DNA of 64,000 nucleotides from Streptomyces flavochromogenes (GCF_000717595.1 NZ_JNZO01000014.1:301650-365649); one strand, 5' to 3'. Shown: positions 42,290-51,595, counted from the first letter of the stretch. A program made the numbers and translations. The notes: a model not told the origin generated them from the letters alone.

Positions 42290-43321
42290 TCAGGCGAGGG
42301 CGTTCACCGCGAGGGCGAAGGCGCGAGGAAGCCGAGCGGCGGTCGGCACGATCTTGTCGGCCAGTCGAGGGCGTTGCCGAGCTCGCAACAGACAGTCGGT
42401 CAGAAGCCGGTGCCGGAGGGTCGCCTGCTTCCATGCGCCCTCGTACGCGCCGGGTGAGCCACGACGCAGCTGATCGACGAGTACCCTGGCACCGGCGAGA
42501 GCCAGTGAGACGCCCTCGCCGGTCAGCGCGTCGATGTAGCCGGCGGCATCACCCACCAGCAGGACCCGCCCTCGGACGCGCGACCGGACCCTCTGGCGGA
42601 GGGGACCCGCACCACGCACGGCGCCGACCGCGGCCTGGCGGGGCAGAGCCGCCGCGAGTTCGGGGAAGCCGGCCAGCTGCTCGTCGAACGGCGCACGCAG
42701 TGAGGTCAGGAGTGCGACGCCCAGGAGCTGCGACCCGAGTGGAGTCACGTACGCCTCGCCGTGGAGACCCCAATGGACCTCGACGTACGAGGAAGGCGAG
42801 GCCACGGCGTAATGCCGGCGCAGCCCGTAGCGCGGGACCCCCACGCCGGGCATGCCGAGCCCCAGCGAACGTCGCACCGGCGAGTGCAGTCCGTCCGCGG
42901 CGACGAGCCACCTGGCGCGCACACCCGTGGCACTGTCGGAGACGCCCGCGGCGTCCTGACGCACGTCCCTCACACGTACCGGCAGGACAGGGACTCCGGC
43001 GGCGACGACGGCCGCGTGCAGGGCGGCGTGCAGGACGGTGCGCCTCACCCCGAGGCCGGGGCCTTGCCGGAACTCCGCCTGGGCGTGGTGAGGGCCCTGC
43101 CGGTAGCGGATGCCGACGATCGGCCGGCCTGGCACCTCCAGTCCCAGCGCGCGCAGTTCCCTGACGGCCCCAGGCATCAGCCCCTCTCCGCATGCCTTGT
43201 CGACGGGCAGGCCCCGCGGCTCCGCCAGGACGACGTCCAACCCCGCCCGCACCGCGTACAGCGCGGTGGCCAGCCCCGCGGGGCCGCCGCCCGCGATCAG
43301 CAGATCGTGCGTGCGGCTCAC
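42290..43321 (-). CDS. FAD-dependent monooxygenase/oxidoreductase of the type III PKS operon
   Basis: 343-aa flavoprotein of the geranylgeranyl-reductase/PHBH-like group. FAD-binding GxGxxG motif DLLIAGGGPAGLATALYAVR at residues 6-25, ACGEGLMPGAVREL near 43, the DG-like motif WLVAADGLHSPVRRSLGL near 140, and GRVLLVGDAAGYIDALTGEG near 255. The GTG start overlaps the methyltransferase stop by 4 bp. By analogy with Streptomyces alkylresorcinol operons (SrsC), it would hydroxylate or oxidise the PKS product to a quinone. Confidence 0.87.
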   Translation of the reverse strand: MSRTHDLLIAGGGPAGLATALYAVRAGLDVVLAEPRGLPVDKACGEGLMPGAVRELRALGLEVPGRPIVGIRYRQGPHHAQAEFRQGPGLGVRRTVLHAALHAAVVAAGVPVLPVRVRDVRQDAAGVSDSATGVRARWLVAADGLHSPVRRSLGLGMPGVGVPRYGLRRHYAVASPSSYVEVHWGLHGEAYVTPLGSQLLGVALLTSLRAPFDEQLAGFPELAAALPRQAAVGAVRGAGPLRQRVRSRVRGRVLLVGDAAGYIDALTGEGVSLALAGARVLVDQLRRGSPGAYEGAWKQATLRHRLLTDCLLRARQRPRLADKIVPTAARLPRAFALAVNALA

Positions 43322-43833
43322 GCCACGCTCACCCGCCCCAGGGCGGTGTTCTCACACCGGATGCGGACGGCGAGCAGCGCCGCGTTGGCCACGGTGAAGA
43401 CGGCCGCGGTCAGCCACGCGGAGTGCACCAGAGGCAGCGCCGCGATCTCGGCCACGACAGCGACGTAGTTCGGGTGGCGCGCGAAGCGGTACGGACCGGC
43501 CCGCACGAGCCGGGCGCCGGGGACCACGATGACGCGCGTGTTCCAGTACGGGCCCAGGGTCGTGACGCACCACCAGCGCAGCGCCTGGGCCAGGACGACG
43601 ACGGTCACCATGGTCCAGCCGAGTACGGGCAGGAACGGCCGGTGGGCCAGCCAGGCCTCGGTCAGACAGCTCGCGAGCAGAGCCGTGTGCAGGGCCACCA
43701 TGACCGGGTAGTGACCGCTGCCGTACTCGACCCCGAGACGGGCCAGGGTCCAGGCCGCGTTGCGTCTCGCCACGGCGAGTTCGACGAGGCGTTCCGCGGC
43801 GACGGCCGCCAGGAGGAGCGTGTACCAGAGCAT
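43318..43833 (-). CDS. Isoprenylcysteine carboxyl methyltransferase-family protein
   Basis: 171-aa membrane methyltransferase with about four helices. The conserved C-terminal segment VVPGARLVRAGPYRFARHPN is the ICMT/PEMT SAM-binding signature, followed by YVAVVAEIAALPLV. Start ATG 43833 is preceded by GAGGAA and lies 13 bp after the PKS stop. The homologous genes of type III PKS operons (SrsB-like) methylate the phenolic hydroxyl of the alkylresorcinol, which is the likely role here. Confidence 0.88.
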   Translation of the reverse strand: MLWYTLLLAAVAAERLVELAVARRNAAWTLARLGVEYGSGHYPVMVALHTALLASCLTEAWLAHRPFLPVLGWTMVTVVVLAQALRWWCVTTLGPYWNTRVIVVPGARLVRAGPYRFARHPNYVAVVAEIAALPLVHSAWLTAAVFTVANAALLAVRIRCENTALGRVSVA

Positions 43834-43846
43834 GATCCGTGATTCC

Positions 43847-45004
43847 TCACCAGCGCAGGAGGACGAACTCGACACAGAAGCCGGGGCCCATGGCCATCAT
43901 CAGGCCCCACGAGCCCGGCGAGGGAGGGGCGTTGGTGGTGACGTCCTCCAGGATCCGCAGTACCGAGGCGGAGGACATGTTCCCTGACACGGCCAGGGCC
44001 CGGTGGGCCGATTCGAGGGCACCGTCGGGAAGGTCCAGGGCGTGTGCCACCGCCGTGAGGATCCGCGGTCCCCCGGGGTGGCAGATCCAGGTCCCGATGT
44101 CGTCCGGATCCAGGCCGTGGACGGCCAGGAAGCCCCGGAGGTCGGGACCGATCCGGGCTCCCACGACATCGGGGATGGCGGCGTCCACCACCGGTCGGAA
44201 ACCTCCGGCACCGATCGTCCAGCCCAGCAGGTGCTCGGTGTCCGGGTAGAGGAGACTGCGGGTGGCCACCACCGCCGGGCGACCGGACCGGTGGTCGGCG
44301 GCCCGCGCGGCATGCGCGACGACCGCCGCCGCACCATCGCCGAACAGGGCGCCGGCGACGAGGTTGGCCGGCGAGTCGTCACGCTGCTGCAGGGTGAGTG
44401 AGCACAGTTCCACGCTGAGCAGCGCGGCCACCTCGCCCTGGTGGCCGCGCAGATAGTCGTGGATCCGGGCCAGACCGGCCGCTCCCGCCACGCAGCCGAG
44501 CCCGAACACGGGAATCCGCTTCACATCCGGCCGCATGCCCATGCGCGAGGCGAGCCGGGCGTCCAGCGACGGAGCGGCGATACCGGTGATGGAGGTGCAC
44601 ACCACCAGATCCACGTCCGGGGGCGTCAGCCCGGCGGCTTCGAGCGCAGAGGTCAGGGCTCGTTCCCCGAGTTCCAGACCGGCGGCCATCCAGGCCGCGT
44701 TCGTCTGGCCGAAGTCCTCCAGGGCCGCGTACTGGTCGAGCGGCAGGGCGAGATGACGGGTCCGCACCCCGGCGGCCCCGTGCAGTCGGCGCAGCACCGT
44801 CCGGTCCGCTCCGGGGGCCAGACAGAGGTCGCCGATCAGCTCGGTGAGTTCGTCCTGGGCGTACCGATGCTCCGGCAGGGCCGTACGGACGGCGGCGACG
44901 ACGGTCTGCCACCCGTCGGGATCGGGCCGCACATCGCCGGCGCCGCCGGCCTGCGCGCCCGGAGGCGTGACGGGGGCGAGCCGGTCGACTGTGGGGACAC
45001 GCAT
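43847..45004 (-). CDS. Type III polyketide synthase (alkylresorcinol/pyrone type)
   Basis: 385-aa chalcone-synthase-fold enzyme. Catalytic triad intact: Cys in FGLGCVAGAAGLAR near 172, His in WICHPGGPRIL near 310, Asn in VSGNMSSASVL near 343. CTSITGIAAPSLDARLASRM near 140 is typical of bacterial type III PKS. ATG 45004 lies after GAGGAG. The three-gene operon PKS, methyltransferase and flavoprotein matches the SrsABC arrangement known for phenolic lipids in Streptomyces; a divergent UbiA gene may prenylate the product. Confidence 0.93.
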   Translation of the reverse strand: MRVPTVDRLAPVTPPGAQAGGAGDVRPDPDGWQTVVAAVRTALPEHRYAQDELTELIGDLCLAPGADRTVLRRLHGAAGVRTRHLALPLDQYAALEDFGQTNAAWMAAGLELGERALTSALEAAGLTPPDVDLVVCTSITGIAAPSLDARLASRMGMRPDVKRIPVFGLGCVAGAAGLARIHDYLRGHQGEVAALLSVELCSLTLQQRDDSPANLVAGALFGDGAAAVVAHAARAADHRSGRPAVVATRSLLYPDTEHLLGWTIGAGGFRPVVDAAIPDVVGARIGPDLRGFLAVHGLDPDDIGTWICHPGGPRILTAVAHALDLPDGALESAHRALAVSGNMSSASVLRILEDVTTNAPPSPGSWGLMMAMGPGFCVEFVLLRW

Positions 45005-45049
45005 TCCGGGATGTCTCCTCACGACCGACGGCGCGATTACCTTTCTCCC

Positions 45050-45913
45050 GTGTCTCTATACCTCCCTGGTCTTCCGGTGCGAGCGACACACCGGCTCGCG
45101 ACGCTGCTCCACTCGTGCCACCCGGAGCCGACGCTTGCGGTGACGGTGTTCGTCACCGCTCTGGCCGCCACGTCGGGGCGGGGACCGGGGGATGTCGTGG
45201 CGCTCGGAGCGGCGGTGCTCGCCGGTCAGCTCTCGATCGGATGGTGCAACGACGCGGTGGACGCGGGCCGGGACACCGCCAGCGGCCGGCGCGACAAACC
45301 GATCGCGACCGGGGCGATGCGCCCACGGACGGCCGCCATGGCCGCCGTAGTGGCGCTCGTCGCCTGTGTGCCGCTCTCCTTGCTCAGCGGCGTTGCCGCC
45401 GCGGCTGTCCACCTCACGGGTGTGATCGCCGGCGGGTGGGCGTACAACCTGGCCCTGAAGAGAACTCCGATCTCCCCCGTGCCGTACGCCGTCGGGTTCG
45501 CGTCCCTGCCCGCGTTCGTGACGCTCGGCCCGCCGACGCACACCTGGCCTGCCTGGTGGGCCGTGGTCACGAGTGCCCTCCTCGGTGTCGGCGCCCACTG
45601 GGTGAACGCGCTGCCGGACATCGCGGACGATCTCGCGACGGGCGTTCGTGGTCTGCCTCAACGCCTCGGCCCAGTGGCCTGTCGCCGGCTCTCACTGGTC
45701 ACGATGCTGGCCGCGGTCGCGATCGTCACCGTGTGCCCGCCCGGGACGGCAGGTGCACCAGGCTGGATGTGTGCGACGGCAGCGGGATGCATCGCGGCCA
45801 TCGGTACTCTCCCGAGGTGGCGCGAGGGTAGCCGATGGCCGTTCCGGGCGGCGATCGCGGTTGCGGGGCTGGCCGTCGCGCAGCTCCTGGCGCGGGGTTC
45901 TGTCGTCGCCTGA
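45050..45913 (+). CDS. UbiA-family prenyltransferase
   Basis: About 287 aa, seven to nine membrane helices. The first Asp-rich motif is NDAVDAGRDTASGRRDKP near residue 65; the second is NALPDIADDLATGVRG near 190. Both are needed for Mg-diphosphate binding, so it should be an active aromatic prenyltransferase. Divergent from the type III PKS gene with a very short spacer. Start uncertain: GTG 45050, GTG 45077, or ATG 45011, the last nearly overlapping the PKS start. Likely prenylates the phenolic product. Confidence 0.85.
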   Translation: MSLYLPGLPVRATHRLATLLHSCHPEPTLAVTVFVTALAATSGRGPGDVVALGAAVLAGQLSIGWCNDAVDAGRDTASGRRDKPIATGAMRPRTAAMAAVVALVACVPLSLLSGVAAAAVHLTGVIAGGWAYNLALKRTPISPVPYAVGFASLPAFVTLGPPTHTWPAWWAVVTSALLGVGAHWVNALPDIADDLATGVRGLPQRLGPVACRRLSLVTMLAAVAIVTVCPPGTAGAPGWMCATAAGCIAAIGTLPRWREGSRWPFRAAIAVAGLAVAQLLARGSVVA

Positions 45914-46460
45914 GGCCGGAGCGCAGATCGATGTTCTGGACCCGGCAGGACGCGGTGGACGCGGGAGGGCACAGGATCGGGCTTTCGGAGGCCGTCTCGG
46001 TGGGCACCAGCACCGACGAGCCGGCCATGGCCACGGTTCAGAGGGGCCGATCCGCCGCTCGTTCCCGACAGTCCGATCACGCGGGTCTGGGGGCCGTCGG
46101 GAAACACCGTGCAACCCCGTCGCTGGGTCGTCGAAAGGAGCCCTCGGCCGGCTCGTGCACCACTGCCGCCTGGCCCACGACTACGGGGCCCACCCACACA
46201 GACCGGCCCGCTGGACCTGCCCTCACCTCAGATGGTGACGACATGAAAACTGATCACGCTCCCCATCGGCACCTGCCTGATCGAGCCCGGCATGAACCGG
46301 TTCCACCGGCTCATGGCCCAGCGCGCCGAACGGCGAATCACACCGTCACAAGTCCTTTTCCCGCCGCCCGACACAGGCGGCACGGCGCATGATCAAAAGC
46401 CGGTGGTCCATGCCACCCTGCTCGGACACGAAGTAGCTTGGAGCCGGAGGTACACCGCCC
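45914..46460. other. Intergenic region without a recognisable gene
   Basis: 550 bp between UbiA and the XRE regulator. Several frames are open but none has a recognisable motif or a convincing ribosome site, except the GGAGG directly ahead of the XRE gene at about 46446-46450. Possibly degenerate sequence. Confidence 0.4.
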
Positions 46461-47315
46461 ATGGCGGCGAACAACAACCCCACCGTCACAGGGCGACGAC
46501 TGGGAACGGAGCTGCGTCGGCTCCGCAAGGACAGCGGCCTGACCGGCGCGCAGGTGGCGGCGCGACTGCTGATCTCCCAGGCCAAGGTCAGTCACATGGA
46601 GACCGGCCGTCGTGCCGTCAGCCCCCGCGACGTGCGCGACCTCTGCCGGCTCTACGGCGTTGCCGACCGGCATGTCGTCGACAGCCTGACAGCGCTGGCG
46701 AGGGAATCGAGCCGGAAGGGCTGGTGGCGCGCTTACGGCGACATCCCCCACAGCGTCTATCTCGACCTGGAGGCGGCCGCCGCGTCCATCCTCGCGTACG
46801 GCTCCATGGTGATTCCCGGCCTGCTGCAGACCCCCTCCTATGCTGCCTCGATCCTCGACGAAACGATCCCTCTGCCTACGGTCGGCCAGGCGGCCGCGCA
46901 GCTGAGGGTGCGGCTTCGCCGTCAGCACCGGATCTACGATCTGGACCGCCGGTTGCACCTTCGGGTCGTCCTGGACGAATCAGCCCTGCGACGTGTCGTC
47001 GGCAGCCGGGAGATCATGCGCGAGCAACTGGAGCACCTGCACGCCCTCAGCACCGAGCCACACATCACCGTGCAAGTCCTTCCTCACAGCGCGGGCGCTC
47101 ACCCAGGCCTGTCAGGACAGTTCTCCGTACTGGAGTTCCCCGACAGCCGCGAGACAGTGGTGTACCTGAAGAGGTTCACCAGCGGCCTCTGCCTGGACAA
47201 GCCGTCCGACGTGCAGCAGTACAGCGTGACGCACGCCCATCTGCGCGCCCGGGCCCTCACCCCGAGGCACAGCCGCCACCTCATCACCGACGCCATCAAG
47301 GTCTACACGTCATGA
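46461..47315 (+). CDS. XRE-family regulator with DUF5753 domain
   Basis: 284 aa. Helix-turn-helix at residues 13-65 (LGTELRRLRKDSGLTGAQVA, LLISQAKVSHMETGRR), then a DUF5753 domain (MVIPGLLQTPSYAASI, HITVQVLPHSAGAHPGLSGQ, FSVLEFPDS). GGAGG 9 nt before the ATG. In Streptomyces such genes normally pair with a small DUF397 gene just downstream; here only a three-codon ORF (ATGAACTTCTGA) overlaps the stop, so the partner is lost. It probably controls a developmental or antibiotic process in trans. Confidence 0.9.
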   Translation: MAANNNPTVTGRRLGTELRRLRKDSGLTGAQVAARLLISQAKVSHMETGRRAVSPRDVRDLCRLYGVADRHVVDSLTALARESSRKGWWRAYGDIPHSVYLDLEAAAASILAYGSMVIPGLLQTPSYAASILDETIPLPTVGQAAAQLRVRLRRQHRIYDLDRRLHLRVVLDESALRRVVGSREIMREQLEHLHALSTEPHITVQVLPHSAGAHPGLSGQFSVLEFPDSRETVVYLKRFTSGLCLDKPSDVQQYSVTHAHLRARALTPRHSRHLITDAIKVYTS

Positions 47316-47756
47316 ACTTCTGAGGGCGACGCCACCAGTCCGCGACGACGACCACCACGCCACCAGGCGGAATCAGAGGCAACGCGCTTCGGCACGCATC
47401 CACTCGCAGCAGTGCGCGCCACGCCCACTCTGCGGGATTCCTGATTTAACCCGGCCGGCCGTACATCCGCGTTCACATCAAGGCCGACTTTATGGACGGA
47501 TGTACGGAGCCAGTTCGTGCGTGCCGACCGAGCCCCACTCATCCAGTGACGATCGGGCTCACCGAAGGCAAAAGGCTGCATATTTTCATCCCGCCCCGCA
47601 AATTTGAATGTGCTTATATTAATCCCCCCCTCCCTGCACTTACTCGGCGTTGGCGCGTGGATTTTCCTGCGTAATATGCGGCGACAGCTAGAAGGCATCC
47701 CGGGCGATCGATAGGGCCCGGTACGCCATGGCCCCCCCACAGAAATTGGCCTCTTG
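47316..47756. other. AT-richer upstream region of the adhesin gene
   Basis: 440 bp with no gene. From about 47578 to 47680 it is strikingly AT-rich for this window (GCATATTTTC, TGCTTATATTAATCC), as expected of a strong or regulated promoter of the following secreted-protein gene. The C-run at 47627-47633 is notable. No RNA gene recognised. Confidence 0.4.
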
Positions 47757-49025
47757 ATGAAGCTGCACATCCATCGAAGGACTCAGCGCCGTCTTCTGTC
47801 AGGCGGATTGGCTTCGGCTCTCGCCGCAACGCTTGCCGGCGTCATGGTCGCCGTGACGTCGACACAGGCACTGGCCATCGCAACACCCGTACCTCTGGGC
47901 ACAACAGCCAGCTACTCCGTTCTGGCAGGTCAGGGAGTCACCAACACCGGCAACTCGGTGCTCGACCACGACCTCGGGACGCACCCGAACGGGTCCATCA
48001 CCGGATTCCCGCCCGGCCTCGTGCTCGGCGCGGTGCATCCCGCGGACGCCCAGGCCCTCCAGGCCAAGAGCGATCTGGTCGTGGCGTACAACCAAGCGGC
48101 CGGCCAACTGACGGGCCAGGCGCCTGACTTCCCGCTCGCCGCGGGAATCGGCGGGGGCCAGGAGCTGCTTCCTGGCGTCCACCGGGCCACCTCTGGTGTC
48201 GGGCTCACCGGCGATCTGATCCTGAACGCCGGCGGAAACCCCAACGCGGTCTGGGTGTTCCAGATCCCTGAAGCCCTGACGACGGCGTCCAGCAGCCGGA
48301 TCCTGCTCACGAACGGCGCTTCGCCGTGCAACGTGTACTGGCAGATCGGGAGTTCGGCGACCCTCGGCACCACCTCCACCTTCGTCGGCACCATCATGGC
48401 TCTGACCTCCATCTTCGTGAACCAGGGGGCGAGCATCGAGGGCCGGGCCCTGGCCCGTAACGGCGCGGTGACGCTCAACAACAACAGGATCTTCCTCGGC
48501 GGGTGCGCCACCGGTGGAACGACGACCGGCACGACGACCGGCACGACCACCGGAACGACCACCGGAACGACCACCGGCACCACGACCGGCGCCACGACCG
48601 GGGTGACGACGGGCACGACACTGGGGCTGATCGGCGGCAGTCTGATCGGTGGACCGAGCGTCGGCCTCGTGAGCGGCGGCACCTCGGGGAACATCTCCGG
48701 CAACACGTCCGGGAACACCGCGGGCAACACCGCGGGCAACACCACGGGCGGGAACACCTCGGGCATCACCGCCGGGAACACGACCGGCGGGGCCGTCACC
48801 GGCGGGCACGGCGGCAAGCCGGACCACGGCGGACCGCACCACGGCGGACCGCACCACGGCGGGCCGGACCACGGCGGGCCGGAGCAGGGCGGGCCGGACC
48901 ACGGCGGGCCGGACCACGGGGACCACGAGGGACCCGGTAAGCCGGGTCACGGCCACGACGGCCACGGCGAGCAGCCGGACGGGCACTTCGGCTACGGCAA
49001 CAAGCCCGCGGGCCACAAGGGCTAG
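47757..49025 (+). CDS. Ice-binding-like (DUF3494) secreted adhesin with repeat tails
   Basis: 422 aa. Signal peptide at residues 1-40 (basic start, hydrophobic core LASALAATLAGVMVAVTS, cleavage near ALA). Residues about 45-250 form the DUF3494 beta-helix: LGTTASYSVLAGQGVTNTGN, GDLILNAGGNPNAVWVFQIP, NVYWQIGSSATLGTTSTFVG and the ending NGAVTLNNNRIFLGGC. Then a GTTT repeat tract, an N/T/G-rich tract and a DHGGP tract follow, both low in complexity and probably disordered, glycosylated or wall-associated. No LPXTG or membrane anchor is seen. It likely serves surface adhesion rather than ice binding. Confidence 0.85.
   Translation: MKLHIHRRTQRRLLSGGLASALAATLAGVMVAVTSTQALAIATPVPLGTTASYSVLAGQGVTNTGNSVLDHDLGTHPNGSITGFPPGLVLGAVHPADAQALQAKSDLVVAYNQAAGQLTGQAPDFPLAAGIGGGQELLPGVHRATSGVGLTGDLILNAGGNPNAVWVFQIPEALTTASSSRILLTNGASPCNVYWQIGSSATLGTTSTFVGTIMALTSIFVNQGASIEGRALARNGAVTLNNNRIFLGGCATGGTTTGTTTGTTTGTTTGTTTGTTTGATTGVTTGTTLGLIGGSLIGGPSVGLVSGGTSGNISGNTSGNTAGNTAGNTTGGNTSGITAGNTTGGAVTGGHGGKPDHGGPHHGGPHHGGPDHGGPEQGGPDHGGPDHGDHEGPGKPGHGHDGHGEQPDGHFGYGNKPAGHKG
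48515..48620. repeat. Tandem 12-bp repeat encoding (GTTT)n
   Basis: Eight or so copies of a 12-bp unit like GGCACGACGACC that code for Gly-Thr-Thr-Thr in the adhesin. In frame. Confidence 0.85.
48828..48920. repeat. Tandem 15-bp repeat encoding (DHGGP)n
   Basis: Six copies of a 15-bp unit such as GACCACGGCGGGCCG code for Asp/His-His-Gly-Gly-Pro in the adhesin tail. In-frame length variation would change the number of His-rich units. Confidence 0.85.
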
Positions 49026-49167
49026 GCAGCAGCCTGTACGAAACCCGTTCATCAGATGACGGCGCGCGGCGGAGTCCTCACCGAATCCGCCGTGCGCCGT
49101 GCGCCGTCGGTGAGAGTCGCGGCGGCCTCAGGCGCGATCAACACATACGAGAAAGCCAGGGTGGGCG

Positions 49168-49887
49168 GTGTCGAGCGGAATTGAATCAGCGGCCGTGAAG
49201 GAACATCAGCAGTACGATTCCGATCCGGCCTCCCCGCCACGTCATGACGAAGCGGGCGCGCCGGACAAATCGCCGACGAGTGCCCGGGCCCTGAAGGCGG
49301 GGCTGTACACCGCCGTAACCCTCTGTCTGATGACGACCCTGGTCCACGTCGTCATGGTGTTCCTGCACGTGGCTCCCCCCAACCCCGTGTCGAAGCGGTA
49401 CAGCACACAGGTCAATGGTTGGGTCTACCCCCTCTTCGAACAGAATTGGCGGCTCTTCGCCCCGGACCCCGACTCCTTCAACCGGCAAGTCCTGGCGAGA
49501 ACCGCGCACACCGATTCCGACGGATCGGTACGGGTGAGCCCCTGGTTCGATCTCGCCGCCGTGGACAATTCTGCGGTCGAGCACAGTCCCTTTCCGAGCC
49601 ACACGACCCAGAACCTTGTGCGCCGCGCCTGGAGCTCCTACGTCGAAACCCATGGAGGCAGCGACACGGCACGCTCGGACCGGGCCGTGATGCTGCAGAA
49701 GTATCTGAGCAACATCGCCGCGGACCGCGTCGCCGCCCACAACGACGGCGGCACCTTCGAATTCATTCAGCTCCGGGTCATCACGCTGCCCATCGCGCCG
49801 CCCGGCACACCCGTCGACAGCCTCCCGCCGACGCCCACCGAGAACCGACTCCTGCCCTGGTGGAAGGTGACCCCCCGTGGGAACTGA
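49168..49887 (+). CDS. DUF5819 family membrane protein
   Basis: 239 aa. One membrane helix near 45-70 (LKAGLYTAVTLCLMTTLVHV), then an extracytoplasmic domain with the family hallmark NGWVYPLFEQNWRLFAPDP near 90 and RVSPWFDLAAVD near 125. GTG start. It overlaps the HTTM gene by 11 bp, the usual pairing of these families in Streptomyces, so the products likely work together at the membrane. Function unknown. Confidence 0.85.
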   Translation: MSSGIESAAVKEHQQYDSDPASPPRHDEAGAPDKSPTSARALKAGLYTAVTLCLMTTLVHVVMVFLHVAPPNPVSKRYSTQVNGWVYPLFEQNWRLFAPDPDSFNRQVLARTAHTDSDGSVRVSPWFDLAAVDNSAVEHSPFPSHTTQNLVRRAWSSYVETHGGSDTARSDRAVMLQKYLSNIAADRVAAHNDGGTFEFIQLRVITLPIAPPGTPVDSLPPTPTENRLLPWWKVTPRGN

Positions 49888-51070
49888 GCAGACTCCCTAC
49901 TCCCCCCCGCCGGCCGCCGCACCACATCGCCCCGTGGACCGGGAGACATCGCTCGTCACCACCGTCCACCGATGGCTTCTCGACCGGGTCGGCGCTCTGT
50001 GGGCACTTCTCACCGCCCGGCCGCTGTCGCTGTACGCCGCCTCGGTCCTGCGTATCGGATATGGGCTGCTCTACCTGATCTTCCTGCTCCGCGAGTTCCC
50101 GTACCGTGACGAGATCTGGGGCCCCGGCTCCCCCTGGACACCCGCACTGGCAGCACAGCTCTTCGATCAGACGGGCTGGAACAGCATCCTGCTCATCTCC
50201 GAGAGCCGTGCGTACTTCGAACTCTGCTACGTGATGGCCCTCGTCACGGCCACGCTGTTCACGCTGGGTTGGCGGACCCGCGTCATGTCCGTCCTCTTCG
50301 CTGTCGTGGTGATCTCGTTCCACGCGAGAGCGATCTTCATGACGGACGGGGGCGACAACCTGGTCCTGCTGATGGTGCTGTATCTCGTTCTCACCGCATG
50401 CGGTCGGCGATGGTCCCTGGACGCACGCCGAGACCGGCTCAGGAAGGCTCGCGCGGCCCACGCACCGCAACCGGTGAAGAGTTTCCACGCGCAGCAACTC
50501 AAGGAAGCCCGCGTCACCTTGACCACGGTGGTGCACAACTGCGGCATGTTCGTCATCGCCGCACAGGTCTGCTTCCTCTACGGGTCGGCCGGCCTGTACA
50601 AGGTCCAGGGGGCCACCTGGGGCGGCGGCACCGCTCTCCACTACGCGCTCAACCTCGAACTGTTCCAGCCCTGGCCCGCGCTCTCCCAACTCGTGAACGA
50701 GTTCCCGATGGTGATCGCGATGGTCGGCTACCTGACGGTCCTCGTGCAGGTCGCCTTCCCGTTCGTGCTCTTCGGCAGGCTCAAGTATCCCGTTCTGACC
50801 GTACTGCTCGGCATGCACATGGGTATCGCCGTGCTCATGGGGCTGCCCCTCTTCTCCGGCGCGATGATCATCGCGGACGCCGTGTTCCTCCCCGACCGCT
50901 TCTACACCTTCCTGCCTCTCCTGTGGCGGCGTGCGGCACAGCACATCGGAATGCGGTCCGAACGCCGCCAGACGGCAGGATCGGGATCCGTACCCGCACA
51001 GGCGAGACCAGAGGTACCCGCCTCGGACCACCCTCGGGCCGTTCGGGGCGGACAGACCGCTCCTCCGTAG
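49877..51070 (+). CDS. HTTM-domain membrane protein (gamma-carboxylase-like)
   Basis: 397-aa multi-helix membrane protein of the HTTM family, related to the membrane part of vitamin K-dependent gamma-glutamyl carboxylases. Motifs: SLYAASVLRIGYGLLYLIFL near 50-70, WRTRVMSVLFAVVVISFHAR near 135, QVCFLYGSAGLYKVQGATW near 235 and the late segment HMGIAVLMGLPLFSGAMIIA near 315. GTG start within the end of the DUF5819 gene. The C-terminal 40 residues are hydrophilic. A redox or carboxylation role is possible, but active-site residues cannot be judged by eye. Confidence 0.87.
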   Translation: MGTEQTPYSPPPAAAPHRPVDRETSLVTTVHRWLLDRVGALWALLTARPLSLYAASVLRIGYGLLYLIFLLREFPYRDEIWGPGSPWTPALAAQLFDQTGWNSILLISESRAYFELCYVMALVTATLFTLGWRTRVMSVLFAVVVISFHARAIFMTDGGDNLVLLMVLYLVLTACGRRWSLDARRDRLRKARAAHAPQPVKSFHAQQLKEARVTLTTVVHNCGMFVIAAQVCFLYGSAGLYKVQGATWGGGTALHYALNLELFQPWPALSQLVNEFPMVIAMVGYLTVLVQVAFPFVLFGRLKYPVLTVLLGMHMGIAVLMGLPLFSGAMIIADAVFLPDRFYTFLPLLWRRAAQHIGMRSERRQTAGSGSVPAQARPEVPASDHPRAVRGGQTAPP

Positions 51071-51269
51071 GCCGGTTACCGGTCTGAATGGTCAAGTTCG
51101 ACGCACCATTCGACGCACCTTCCCGGCCCCGATACCAGCAGCAGCAGCCCAGGCAACGGAGGTCCGGTGTCCCGGCCAACCGGAAGCCGCCTTTGCCCGA
51201 AGGGCGATGCTGAAGGGCCCGCAGCCTCTGTGTCAGCAGGACCACTCCGTTGCCCACGGCACCCCCGCC

Positions 51270-51595
51270 GAACGCGTCGGCGGCCTGGTCGAAGCCCCCA
51301 GCCCACCACGGTCTGGAGGTAGTCCGGCAGCCAGGTGGGTTTGACGCTCATCACCCCATAGGCGGCGAACGCGCCCAGTGCCGCCGTGATGAAAGCACCG
51401 GAGAGAAAGACGGCGCGCAGCGGTACGTCCGCAGCACCCGAGCTCCCCTCCGTAGAACCCGCGTCACGTCCCACCGGCGGGGCCAACGACACCTCCTCGC
51501 CCGTGACCTCCACGACCCTCCACACCACCGCCCACAGCAGGCCCGCGAGCCCGGCCGCCCCGAACGCCCAGCGCCGGCCGAAGTGGGCCTTCAGT
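51270..51595 (-). pseudogene. MFS transporter remnant
   Basis: Minus-strand translation: HFGRRWAFGAAGLAGLLWAV, then WRVVEVTGEEV, LRAVFLSGAFITAALGAFAA and YGVMSVKPTWLPDYLQTVVG, an internal part of an MFS transporter (end of TM6, loop, TM7). After that the frame breaks and similarity ends. No start or stop. A loose fragment of a deleted gene. Confidence 0.6.

Noticed and set aside
48515..48920. CRISPR-like or satellite array
   Set aside because: The repeats are short, contiguous and in frame inside a secreted protein; there are no spacers and no cas genes.
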